A stretch of DNA of 64,000 nt, from positions 124,001 through 188,000 of the forward strand of contig NZ_JAATVY010000002.1 of assembly GCF_011947195.1 (NCBI RefSeq). The letters run 5' to 3'. Under the pieces are notes generated by a model. The model was not told the DNA's origin, made no database searches, and saw only the letters and a list, made by a program, of their open reading frames with translations. Source of the DNA: Planosporangium thailandense. Its GTDB lineage: Bacteria > Actinomycetota > Actinomycetes > Mycobacteriales > Micromonosporaceae. The translations under genes were made by a program, and so were the position numbers. Of the stretch, positions 26,888 through 35,132 are shown in pieces. The stretch's first letter is position 1. Each line of letters opens with the position of its first letter.

Positions 26888-28366
26888 CTACCCGATGGGC
26901 CAGGTGTGTACGGGCTCGTTGTCCGCCTGGTTGACGCTATAGCGGCGCAGCATCTCGCGGAGCGCCGCGATCCGGTCGAGGTTGCGGTCCCGCTCCAGGG
27001 CGCGCACGGTCTCGGTCTGCCACACCGCCCCGTTGCGCCGCTCGACGCAGCGGGCTTCGATGACGCCGAGAAGACGGTCGCGGGTGGACGGATCGACGCC
27101 GAAGCGGTCGAGCCCGTCGTACGCCTTGGGGAGCAGCTTCTCCAGGACGAGATCCGTCACTCTCATCTCACCGAAGCGCGGCCACCACAGGCTGGAGGCG
27201 ATGCCGTCCCGGGCCGCCGTGTGGAAGTTCTGTTCAGCGGCCGAGAAGGTGAGCTGCGTCCAGATCGGGCGGTCGGCCTCGGCCAGCTCGCGTACCAGCC
27301 CGAAGTAGAACGCGGCGTTGGCGAGCAGGTCCACCACCGTGGGTCCGGACGGCAGGACCCGGTTTTCGACTCTCAGATGCGGCCGGCCGTTCATCACGTC
27401 GTACACCGGACGGTTCCACCGGTAGACGGTCCCGTTGTGCAGCCGTAGCTCGCCGAGGTGGGGCACGCCCCCGTTGTGCAGCACCTCGACCGGGTCCTCG
27501 TCCTCGGTGATGGCGAGCAGCGGCGGGAAGTACCGCACGTTCTCCTCGAACAGGTCGAAGATCGAGGTGATCCAGCGCTCACCGAACCAGACCCTCGGGC
27601 GTACTCCCTGGGCTTTGAGTTCGTCGGGGCGGGTGTCCGTGGCCTGCTCGAAGAGCACGATCCGGGTCTCGGACCACAGCTGGCGGCCGAACAGGTAGGG
27701 CGAGTTCGCGCCGAGGGCGACCTGGATGCCGGCGATGGCCTGGGACGCGTTCCAGTAGCAGGCGAAGTCCTCGGGCGCCACCTGGAGGTGGAACTGCACG
27801 CTCGTGCAGGCCGCCTCCGGCACGATCGAGTCGGTGTACGCCTGCAGCCGCTCGGGGCCCCGGATGTCGAGGAACATGTCCTCTCCCCGGGCAGTGATGA
27901 TCTGCTCGTTGAGTACCCGGTAGCGCGGGTTGGCCGAGATGTTGTCGAGGACCGTGTGCGCCTGGGTGAGGGTGGGCAGGATGCCGATCAGCACGAGTTG
28001 GGCGTCGTGTTTGTGCGCCCGCTCGTTGGCGTGGGCGAGGCTCGCGGACACGTCCCGCTCGTACTCGTCGAACCCGTGCCCGGCGATGAGCCGCGGCCGG
28101 ACGTTGATCTCCAGGTTGAACTGGCCGAGCTCGGTCTGGAACGAAGGGTCGGCGAGATCCGCGAGCACCTCGGCGTTGCGCATGGCCGGCTGGGCCTCGC
28201 CGTCGATGAGGTTGAGCTCGATCTCCAGCCCGGTCGTCGGGCGGTCGGCGTCGAAACGGAAGTCATGGAGCATCAGCGCGAACACGTCCAGGCACCGGCG
28301 GACCTTCTGCCGATAGCGCGCTCGATCTTCGCGGCTGAAAGTAGCCTGCGAAACGTCCTTGCCCAT
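26888..28366 (-). CDS. Glutamate-cysteine ligase family (GCS2-type) protein
   Basis: 492 residues. The ATP-grasp-like GCS2 fold is indicated by GLEIELNLID near residue 46, QTELGQFNLEINVRP, ACTSVQFHLQV, and ENRVLPSGPTVVDLLANAAFYFGL in the C-terminal half. Family members form gamma-glutamyl amides; in actinomycetes one (MshC-independent) group makes gamma-glutamylcysteine for ergothioneine, another is uncharacterised. No ergothioneine genes are next to it, so the acceptor is unknown. ATG at 28366 is used because GGGGTGGA lies 7 nt before it; a GTG four codons earlier is possible. It stands alone, converging on the membrane protein gene. Confidence 0.85.
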   Translation of the reverse strand: MGKDVSQATFSREDRARYRQKVRRCLDVFALMLHDFRFDADRPTTGLEIELNLIDGEAQPAMRNAEVLADLADPSFQTELGQFNLEINVRPRLIAGHGFDEYERDVSASLAHANERAHKHDAQLVLIGILPTLTQAHTVLDNISANPRYRVLNEQIITARGEDMFLDIRGPERLQAYTDSIVPEAACTSVQFHLQVAPEDFACYWNASQAIAGIQVALGANSPYLFGRQLWSETRIVLFEQATDTRPDELKAQGVRPRVWFGERWITSIFDLFEENVRYFPPLLAITEDEDPVEVLHNGGVPHLGELRLHNGTVYRWNRPVYDVMNGRPHLRVENRVLPSGPTVVDLLANAAFYFGLVRELAEADRPIWTQLTFSAAEQNFHTAARDGIASSLWWPRFGEMRVTDLVLEKLLPKAYDGLDRFGVDPSTRDRLLGVIEARCVERRNGAVWQTETVRALERDRNLDRIAALREMLRRYSVNQADNEPVHTWPIG

Positions 28367-28504
28367 CGACGAATCCACCCCTGCCCGTGTCCTCGGACCT
28401 CAACCGTAGGAGCGCGTCCGCCGACACCGCTAGGGGCAAACCGGACCCCGTTCAGCGCAGGGTAAGCAACAGGGTGCGGATGGTTCGGGCCCTTGAACAG
28501 ATAC

Positions 28505-28545
28505 GTGAAAGCCGCGGGTCACCTCGCGGTTCCCGCGGCTTTCAC
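28505..28545 (-). terminator. 14-bp stem hairpin downstream of yceI
   Basis: GTGAAAGCCGCGGG (28505-28518) pairs perfectly with 28532-28545 over a 13-nt loop, 17 nt after the YceI stop codon. Confidence 0.75.
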
Positions 28546-28562
28546 GGAACGGAACTGCCCGC

Positions 28563-29138
28563 TCAGGCCTGCCGGATCGCCTCGGCCTCGATCTCAATCT
28601 TGATCTTCTTGCCGACCAGCACGCCGCCGGCCTCGAGGGCCTGGTTCCAGGTCATGCCGAACTCCTCGCGGTCGATCTCGGTGCTCGCGTTGAAGCCGAT
28701 GACCTCCTGGCCCCACGGGCTGGTCGCGAGACCCTCGAACTCGACGTCGAGGGTGACCTCACGGGTGACGCCACGGATGGTGAGGTCGCCGACGAGCTTG
28801 AACTCGCTGCCGTCGAGGTCGACCAGGCGGGTGCTGCGGAAGGTCAGCTCCGGGTAGGTCTCCACGTCGAGGAAGTCGGGGCTACGGAGGTGGTTGTCGC
28901 GGTCGCCGACACGGGTCTCGATGCTCGCGGCGGGGATGCGCACGGTCACCGTCGAGGCCAGCGGGTCCTCCGCAACGGTGATTTCACCGCTGACCTCCGT
29001 GAAGTTACCGCGTACCTTGCTCACCATGAGGTGGCGAGCCACGAAGCCGACCCGGGTGTGCGTGGGGTCGAGAGCAAAGGTGCCGGCGGTGGGGATGGTC
29101 AGACCGGCAAAGGTGCGGCTGGTGGCGGGTGCGGACAT
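28563..29138 (-). CDS. YceI family protein
   Basis: 191 residues with the YceI lipocalin-like fold: GTFALDPTHTRVGFVARHLMVSKVRGNF, SIETRVGDRDNHLRSPDFLDVETYPELTF, LTIRGVTREVTLDVEF and FNASTEIDREEFGM. The family binds polyisoprenoids or amphiphilic ligands; many members are periplasmic, but no signal peptide is present here, so it is probably cytoplasmic. ATG at 29138 follows GGGAGGCCCTTG. It diverges from a MarR gene across a 98-nt gap holding a perfect palindrome, indicating MarR control. Confidence 0.94.
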   Translation of the reverse strand: MSAPATSRTFAGLTIPTAGTFALDPTHTRVGFVARHLMVSKVRGNFTEVSGEITVAEDPLASTVTVRIPAASIETRVGDRDNHLRSPDFLDVETYPELTFRSTRLVDLDGSEFKLVGDLTIRGVTREVTLDVEFEGLATSPWGQEVIGFNASTEIDREEFGMTWNQALEAGGVLVGKKIKIEIEAEAIRQA

Positions 29139-29168
29139 CAAGGGCCTCCCAGGTTGGGGGTGGTGCTT

Positions 29169-29186
29169 TAGTTGACCGCTCAACTA
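29169..29186. promoter_or_regulatory. MarR operator TAGTTGA-4-TCAACTA
   Basis: Perfect 7-bp inverted repeat (29169-29175 and 29180-29186) in the yceI-marR divergent promoter. TTGA/TCAA half-sites are the usual MarR-family recognition pattern. Further half-sites (CTCAACAAC, TTGTCAAG) follow up to the marR start. Confidence 0.7.
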
Positions 29187-29236
29187 TATCCTCAACAACT
29201 TTCCTCTTGTCAAGTACCTGCTGGTAAGGTGGTTAT

Positions 29237-29734
29237 GTGACCGAGCACCTGTTCGATGACCGACGAATCACAGCCATGGGCCTGTTCACCGAGGCGTTCA
29301 CGGGCCTGACCGCGCGCGTCTCCGGACAGCTGGCGACCCATGGGTTGTCGCTCGTGGAGTTCGAGGTGCTCATACGGCTGGCCCGCTCCCCCCGCAGCCA
29401 ACTGCGGATGACCGATCTCGCCGCCCAGACACAGCTGACCACCAGCGGCATCACCCGCGTCGTGGACCGGCTGGAACGCACCGGCCTGGTGCGCCGCGAG
29501 GCCTGCCCGACCGACCGGCGCAGTTCGTTCGCGGTGCTCACCGACGCCGGCCGGACCCGCATGGAAGAGGTACTGCCGGGTCACCTCGAACTGATAGAGC
29601 ACTGGTTCACCGGCCGGCTCATGCCGGACCAGCTGAGCCAGCTGCTCGACTCGCTGCGCGTCGTACGCGACGCGGTCCGCCCCGAGGCGACCTCCGGCGC
29701 CGCCAGGAACGCGAGCGAGTGCGAAACCAGGTGA
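29237..29734 (+). CDS. MarR family transcriptional regulator
   Basis: 165-residue winged-helix repressor. The wHTH spans ~35-105: LVEFEVLIRLARSPRSQLRMTDLAAQTQLTTSGITRVVDRLERTGLVRREACPTDRRSSFAVLTDAGR, with the wing residues D-R-R. N- and C-terminal helices would form the dimer interface. The GTG start follows GGTAAGGTGGTTAT. It is divergent from yceI and likely autoregulated through the palindrome between them; the small-molecule ligand is unknown, but an isoprenoid or oxidant would suit its neighbour (inference). Confidence 0.94.
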   Translation: MTEHLFDDRRITAMGLFTEAFTGLTARVSGQLATHGLSLVEFEVLIRLARSPRSQLRMTDLAAQTQLTTSGITRVVDRLERTGLVRREACPTDRRSSFAVLTDAGRTRMEEVLPGHLELIEHWFTGRLMPDQLSQLLDSLRVVRDAVRPEATSGAARNASECETR

Positions 29735-29866
29735 GCAGCCGCCGAGGCGCCGACCGGCAGGAGTAGCGGCAGGACTTGCGCCCGAGTCGGACTAACGACG
29801 CCAAAAGGGAGTAATCCATTGACCGCGTTGAGTAATCTTCCCCTCGGGAGGCAGTAAAAGGGGATC

Positions 29867-29910
29867 GGCACGGGCGAAGCGGTGGGGCCTGGGGGGCCTT
29901 CGCCCGTGCC
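29867..29910. terminator. 13-bp stem hairpin between convergent marR and the NB-ARC regulator
   Basis: GGCACGGGCGAAG (29867-29879) pairs perfectly with 29898-29910 over an 18-nt G-rich loop. It lies in the 247-nt gap between convergent stops; a second GC-rich palindromic run (CCCCGGGG) follows at about 29938-29960. Confidence 0.7.
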
Positions 29911-29981
29911 GCCCCTGTCTCCGCCCCAGCGCCTCAGCCCCGGGGCCGCCGCCCCCGGGGACAGCGACCCCGGCGCAGAGA

Positions 29982-32405
29982 TCAACCGGTTTCCAGCAGG
30001 GCCAGGTCCCGCGGCAACAGGACCTGGCCGGTGCGCCGGCACATCGCCCGGAGCTGAGCGAGCGCGGATGCGCGGTCCGCCGGACCGTCCGTGCTCGCCG
30101 CGACTCCGACCAGCGCCTCCACGACATCACGCGCGTCATGGCGACCGAAGAGGGCCGCCGCGGCCGCTTCGAACAGCTTCGCAGCGTACGCCCGCTCGCC
30201 TCGCGCCCGCGCAAGATAGCCGCCGATCATCGCCTGCGTACCCTCCGCCGGCGCCCCGATCTCCGCCAGGGTCGACCGGACCGCCTCCGCCTCGGCCCAC
30301 GCGCCCGACTCGGCCAGGGCCAGCCCGACCGTAGCCAGTGCGCGTACCCGGTGGCCGGGATCGCCGACATCCGTCAGCAGCGCGAGGGCACGCCGACCGA
30401 ACTCGACCGCCGGTTCGTACCGCCCCTCCAGCCGGGCGACCTCGGCCAGATCCACGAGCGCGATGGCGCACAGCCGCGTGTCGTCGCCGGCCAGCCGGGT
30501 CACCGTGTCGAGCCGTCGCCTTGCTCCGGCCAGGTCACCATTTCGGACGTCGTGCCAGGCCAGGCCGCGGTGGGCGACCAGGACCTCGCGCGAGCGACCG
30601 GTCCGGGTGGCCAGGTCGAGCATCTCCTCCCCGTGGCGCCGCGCGTCGTCATGCCCGCCGACCGCCCGCCACAGGGCGCTCAGGCAGTCGTGTGCGGCCA
30701 GCTCGCCACTCACGTCGCCGAGGGCGGCGAACGTTGCGAGCGCCTGGCGCGCGCCGGTCAGCTCGGCCAGGCCGTCCCCATGCTCGATGGCCAGCGTCGC
30801 GGCGCCGAGCTGCGCCCACGCGCGTACCTCCGGATCCGCTTCGGCGCTGCGCGGGTCGTCCAGCAACCGGCGCAGCCACGCTCTGCCCTCGGCGTCCCGC
30901 CCCCGAAACCGCCACCAGCGGGTGAGTGCGGCGGCCAGCCGCAACGCGGTCGGCGGGTGTATGTCCGCCGCGTACTGGAGAGCCCCCAGCAGGTCGCTGA
31001 GCAAATGGTCGAGGAGCGAGACGGCGCCCGGCATGCCGGGCCCGGCGAGCGCGGGCGCTGTCCGCGCCGCGAGGCGGGCGAAGAGCCTGGCGTGGCGGCA
31101 GCGCACCTCCGCGAGGTGGCCGTCGTCGGTGCAGCGTTCGAGGGCGAAGTCGTGCACGACATCCAGCAGCCGGAACCGGAGCGGGCCGGTCGCCCGCACG
31201 CTGACCAGACCGAGCCCCACGAGCCGATCGAGAACCGCTTCGGCCTGATCGGTGACGCCACCCAGCAGCTCCTCGGCCAGCTCCACCGACCACCGGCCGG
31301 CGAACACGGCGAGCCGCTCGAGCGCCGCCTGTTCGGTCGCGTCGAGCAGCCGGTAGCTCGCGGCGACCGCGTCGCGCAGCGTCTGACCGGCTGGGCGCTG
31401 GTCTCCGAGATCGAGGAGGCGATGGCCGTACCGGTCGAGGATCTCGGTCAGTTCGAGCACCCGGCCGCGGGCGGCGGCCAGCTCGATCGCGAGCGGAAGA
31501 CCACCCAGGCGGCGCGCGAGTTCACCGAGCACCGGCACGTCGGCCGGCGTCACGGGGTGACGGCGCACCTGCCGCAGCCGCTGCAGAAACAGCGACACCG
31601 CCGGGTACTCGGACAGCTCGGCGAGGTCGGACGTCGGCCGGCGGGGTGGCACCTCGAGCGGGGAGACCGGCCACGTGACCGCGCCCGGCAGGTCGACCGG
31701 TTGGCGGCTGGTCACCAGGATCCGCAGCGCCGGAGCGTGCGCGCGCAGCCAGGCGAGCGCGGTGGCGCAGGCCTCGGGCGCCCGGTCGGCGCCGTCGACC
31801 ATCAGCAGGGTGGGCCTACCCGCACATCGCTCGGACAGGTCGGCGGCGAACCCCACACCGAACACCGAGGCGGTCGCGGCGAGGACATCGTCGGACTCCG
31901 ACACGTCAGCGATGGAGATGCCGGCGACGCCGCCGGGAAACCGATCGGCGACGCGGTGCACGACCGCGAGGGCGAGACAGGACTTCCCGACGCCGGCGAG
32001 ACCGATCAGCACGACGTCGTACGCCGGCAACAGGTCGGCCAGGTCACGCAGGTCCGCGTCGCGTCCGACGAGGGGAAGCGGCGGGGGTAGCGCGATGGTG
32101 TTCGTCGTCCGTGCCACGGCCGGGCCGACCGCCGTATCCGCGGCTGCCGGCGCGCGCGGTCCGCTGCGCGCGAGCGTCACGAAGCGGATCCGCTCGTCCC
32201 CGGTCAGCCCGAGCGCATCGGCCAGCAGGTCGACGGTGCCTCGCTGGGGCCGGACGGCGCGTCCCCGCTCCAGCTCGCGCACGGTCCGGACGCCGAGCCG
32301 GGCTCGGGCGGCGAGCTCCTGCTGTGTCAACCCGGCGGCCCGGCGGTGAGCCCGCAGGGTGGCGGCGAAACCAACACCGGGTGTCGGTTCAGGATCCGGG
32401 ATCAC
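29982..32405 (-). CDS. XRE-HTH / NB-ARC ATPase / TPR transcriptional regulator
   Basis: 807-residue STAND protein. N-terminal XRE helix-turn-helix at about 13-67 (LTQQELAARARLGVRTVRELERG); NB-ARC with Walker A GLAGVGKS at ~135-142, Walker B-like TLLMVDGAD, and the GGLPLAIELAAAR GxP motif; winged-helix and superhelical C-terminal half with TPR-like repeats from ~500. In actinomycetes these proteins regulate neighbouring or pathway-specific genes in an ATP-dependent way. GTG at 32405 is a choice; the frame stays open to 32600 over sequence that looks like the promoter of the divergent secreted protein, which argues for the shorter form. Confidence 0.85.
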   Translation of the reverse strand: MIPDPEPTPGVGFAATLRAHRRAAGLTQQELAARARLGVRTVRELERGRAVRPQRGTVDLLADALGLTGDERIRFVTLARSGPRAPAAADTAVGPAVARTTNTIALPPPLPLVGRDADLRDLADLLPAYDVVLIGLAGVGKSCLALAVVHRVADRFPGGVAGISIADVSESDDVLAATASVFGVGFAADLSERCAGRPTLLMVDGADRAPEACATALAWLRAHAPALRILVTSRQPVDLPGAVTWPVSPLEVPPRRPTSDLAELSEYPAVSLFLQRLRQVRRHPVTPADVPVLGELARRLGGLPLAIELAAARGRVLELTEILDRYGHRLLDLGDQRPAGQTLRDAVAASYRLLDATEQAALERLAVFAGRWSVELAEELLGGVTDQAEAVLDRLVGLGLVSVRATGPLRFRLLDVVHDFALERCTDDGHLAEVRCRHARLFARLAARTAPALAGPGMPGAVSLLDHLLSDLLGALQYAADIHPPTALRLAAALTRWWRFRGRDAEGRAWLRRLLDDPRSAEADPEVRAWAQLGAATLAIEHGDGLAELTGARQALATFAALGDVSGELAAHDCLSALWRAVGGHDDARRHGEEMLDLATRTGRSREVLVAHRGLAWHDVRNGDLAGARRRLDTVTRLAGDDTRLCAIALVDLAEVARLEGRYEPAVEFGRRALALLTDVGDPGHRVRALATVGLALAESGAWAEAEAVRSTLAEIGAPAEGTQAMIGGYLARARGERAYAAKLFEAAAAALFGRHDARDVVEALVGVAASTDGPADRASALAQLRAMCRRTGQVLLPRDLALLETG

Positions 32406-32547
32406 GCCTAGGAAGGCTACGCAGATAGGCCATTGAGGCGAACCGCTTTGTCCCCGTAATGACCGCCACTCGCAAAAAACACGACCCTTTGCGGGCTTGT
32501 GCAATTTACGGCGTGTGCGGTGCCGAACGGTCCATCTGTCAAGTGCC

Positions 32548-32577
32548 TTGCTTGTTTTGTACGGCCGAAGCGATAAT
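32548..32577 (+). promoter_or_regulatory. Probable sigma70-type promoter of the secreted repeat protein
   Basis: TTGCTT (32548-32553), 18-nt spacer, GATAAT (32572-32577), in an AT-richer divergent intergenic region 64 nt before the GTG start of the downstream gene. Confidence 0.5.
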
Positions 32578-32640
32578 GCGGGCGCGCAGGTATCGATCAC
32601 TATGCGCCTCCCCCCCCTTCGCTTTCACAAAAGGAACAAC

Positions 32641-33891
32641 GTGCGCAGACGCCCTGTCGCCAGGCTGGCGATCGCGGGACTGGTCACGGCTGCGGCCCTG
32701 GTTACGGGAACCGTCCCGGCCGCCGCCGGCCCGTCGACACCACTACCCGGCCACAACTCCCCAGCGACACGTTCCACCGCGGTGAGCGGTGCGAGCCCTC
32801 AGGCCACGTCCTGCGTCTACCCACCGTTCGCGCCCGGGTCGGGGTCGCTGTCGGTACGGGCGGACTTCAACGGTGACGGATACGACGACGTCGCGCTGTT
32901 CTACGACTACGGCGGCGGACATGTCGCGCTGTTCACGATGTCCGGGCACGGCTGCAACTCGATCGACCAGCCGGTGCGCCGCTGGGACGCCCCGTACTGG
33001 GGCGGTGGCACGAAGTTCGTCACCGCCGGCGACTTCAACGGTGACGGCAGGACCGACGTCGCGCTGTTCTACGACTACGGCGCCGGGCACGTCGCGCTGT
33101 TCACCCTCACCGCGAACGCCAACGGTGACGGCGGCTTCGCCGCACCGGTACGCCGCTGGGACGGCCCGTACTGGGGCGGTGGCACCAGGTTCGTGCCCTC
33201 CGGTGACTTCAACGGTGACGGGAAGTCCGATCTCGGCCTGTTCTACGACTACGGCGCCGGGCACGTCGCGCTGTTCACCCTGACCGCGAACGCCGGTGGA
33301 GGGGGCGGCTTCGCCGCGCCGACGAGTCGCTGGGACGGCCGCTACTGGGGCAGCGGCACCAGGTTCGTCAACGCGGGCGACTTCGACGGTGACGGCGCGG
33401 ACGACCTGGCCCTGTTCTACGACTACGGCAACGGGCACGTCGGGCTGTTCACGCTGAGCGCCAACGGAAGCGACACCTTTACCGGGCCGTTCACCGGCTG
33501 GAACGCCCCGTACTGGGGCAGCGGCACCGCGAAGATGGCGGTCGGCAACTTCAACCAGGACGGCAACGACGACATCACGCTCCTCTACAACTACGGGGGC
33601 GGACACGCGGCGCTGTTCACGCTGACGGCCAGCGCGCCCGGAGACCGCACCTTCGCCGGCCCCACGCTGATCTGGGACGACACCGCGTGGTGGGCTGACG
33701 CGACCAAGGCCGTCATCACCGGTGGCTTCTTCGCCGGTGCCGTGCGGGACGGCATTGTCCTGTACCGGGAGGACTCCACCGGCCATGCGCGGCTGTGCAT
33801 CGCAAGCCCCAACGGCGTGGACGGCAACTCCCCGCCCGGGTGCATCTGGGACGCTCCGCACTGGGGCACCGGGACCCGGGCGGCGTTCTGA
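32641..33891 (+). CDS. Secreted FG-GAP/VCBS-type repeat protein
   Basis: 416 residues. Signal peptide (RRRPVARLAIAGLVTAAALVTGTVPAAAG) and then six repeats of about 54 residues. Each repeat has a Ca-binding DFNGDGxxD loop, LFYDYGxGHVALFTL and RRWDxPYWGxGT; the sixth is degenerate (FFAGAVRDGIVLYREDSTGHARL). The repeats suggest a calcium-stabilised beta-propeller or lectin-like domain with no enzymatic part, so a binding role at the cell surface or outside is likely. GTG at 32641 follows AAGGA by 6 nt. Divergent from the NB-ARC regulator, which may control it. Confidence 0.88.
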   Translation: MRRRPVARLAIAGLVTAAALVTGTVPAAAGPSTPLPGHNSPATRSTAVSGASPQATSCVYPPFAPGSGSLSVRADFNGDGYDDVALFYDYGGGHVALFTMSGHGCNSIDQPVRRWDAPYWGGGTKFVTAGDFNGDGRTDVALFYDYGAGHVALFTLTANANGDGGFAAPVRRWDGPYWGGGTRFVPSGDFNGDGKSDLGLFYDYGAGHVALFTLTANAGGGGGFAAPTSRWDGRYWGSGTRFVNAGDFDGDGADDLALFYDYGNGHVGLFTLSANGSDTFTGPFTGWNAPYWGSGTAKMAVGNFNQDGNDDITLLYNYGGGHAALFTLTASAPGDRTFAGPTLIWDDTAWWADATKAVITGGFFAGAVRDGIVLYREDSTGHARLCIASPNGVDGNSPPGCIWDAPHWGTGTRAAF

Positions 33892-33908
33892 CGCACCGGC
33901 ATGAAGAC

Positions 33909-33936
33909 GGCGGGCGGTCGATCGCGACCGCCCGCC
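33909..33936. terminator. 12-bp stem hairpin between convergent genes
   Basis: GGCGGGCGGTCG (33909-33920) pairs perfectly with 33925-33936 across ATCG. It lies between the secreted repeat protein stop and the acyl-CoA dehydrogenase stop. Confidence 0.8.
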
Positions 33937-33954
33937 GCGCCCTCGGCCGGACGG

Positions 33955-35112
33955 TTACAGCCCCAGCTCCCGAGCAATGATCATCCGCTGGACCTCGGAC
34001 GTACCCTCGCCGATCTCCAGGATCTTCGAATCGCGCCAGAAACGACCCACCGGGAACTCGTTCATGAAGCCGTACCCGCCGTGGATCTGGGTCGCCTCGC
34101 GCGCGTTCGCGACCGCCGCCTCGCTGGCGTGCAGCTTGGTGATCGCGGCGACCCGCTTGACGTTCTCGCCCGCCACCAGCCGGGCCGCGGCGTCGTAGTA
34201 GGCCAGCCGGGCGGTGTGCGCCCGCATCTCCATGTCGGCGATTTTGAACTGGATCGCCTGGAAGTCACCGATGGGGTGGCCGAACGCGTGGCGTTGCGTC
34301 GCGTACTTCAGCGACTCGTCGACACAGCCCTGCGCCAGCCCGACCGACAGCGCGGCGATGGCGATCCGGCCCTCGTCGAGGGTCCGCAGGAACTGCGCGA
34401 AACCACGCCCGCGCTGGCCGAGCAGGTTGGCGGCCGGTACGCGTACCTCGTCGAAGCTCAGCTCATGGGTGTCCGAGGCGCACCAGCCGACCTTCGAGTA
34501 GCCGGGCTGGACGGTGAAGCCGGGCGTACCCGACGGGACCATGATGGCCGAGATCTCCTTGCGGCCGTCCGGCGTCTCGCCCGTCACGGCCGTCACCGTG
34601 ACGACTGCGGTGATGTCGGTGCCCGAGTTGGTGATGAACGCCTTTGACCCGTTGATGACCCACTCGTTGGTCGACTCGTCCAGCCGGGCCCGCGTCTGGG
34701 TGCCGCCGGCGTCTGAGCCGAACCCCGGCTCGGTCAGGCCGAAGGCCCCCAGGGCTTCCCCGCTGGTGAGCTTCGGCAGCCACTCGCGCTTCTGCTCGTC
34801 GGTGCCGAACCGGTAGATCGGCATCGCGCCCAGCGAGATCGCCGCCTCCAGCGTGATGGCGACGCTGGAGTCGACCCGGGCCAGCTCCTCCAACGCGAGG
34901 CAGAGCGCGAAGTAGTCGCCGTCCATCCCGCCGTACTCGGCCGGGAAGGGCAGGCCGAACAGGCCCATCTTGCCCATCTGCCGGATGATCTCGTACGGGA
35001 ACGCGTGCCGCTCGTAGTAGTCACCGATCACCGGCGCGATCACGTCCTGCGCGAACTCGCGGACGGTCTGCCGCAGCGCCTCGTGCTCCTCGTTGAGCCT
35101 GAAGTCGGGCAT
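33955..35112 (-). CDS. Acyl-CoA dehydrogenase (isovaleryl-CoA/short-branched type)
   Basis: 385-residue FAD-dependent dehydrogenase. Signatures: GAFGLTEPGFGSDAGGTQTRA, WVINGSKAFITNSG, LDEGRIAIAALSVGLAQGCVD, RHAFGHPIGDFQAIQFKIADM and ATQIHGGYGFMNEFPVGRFWRDSKILEIGEGTSEVQRMIIAREL. The catalytic Glu position cannot be fixed without alignment; IGEGTSE is the usual glutamate site in short-chain enzymes. In this cluster it would oxidise isovaleryl-CoA or methyl-branched CoA of leucine breakdown. It follows the carboxyltransferase gene by 20 nt in one transcript. Confidence 0.93.
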   Translation of the reverse strand: MPDFRLNEEHEALRQTVREFAQDVIAPVIGDYYERHAFPYEIIRQMGKMGLFGLPFPAEYGGMDGDYFALCLALEELARVDSSVAITLEAAISLGAMPIYRFGTDEQKREWLPKLTSGEALGAFGLTEPGFGSDAGGTQTRARLDESTNEWVINGSKAFITNSGTDITAVVTVTAVTGETPDGRKEISAIMVPSGTPGFTVQPGYSKVGWCASDTHELSFDEVRVPAANLLGQRGRGFAQFLRTLDEGRIAIAALSVGLAQGCVDESLKYATQRHAFGHPIGDFQAIQFKIADMEMRAHTARLAYYDAAARLVAGENVKRVAAITKLHASEAAVANAREATQIHGGYGFMNEFPVGRFWRDSKILEIGEGTSEVQRMIIARELGL

Positions 35113-35132
35113 CGAATGCTCCTTGGGAACGG

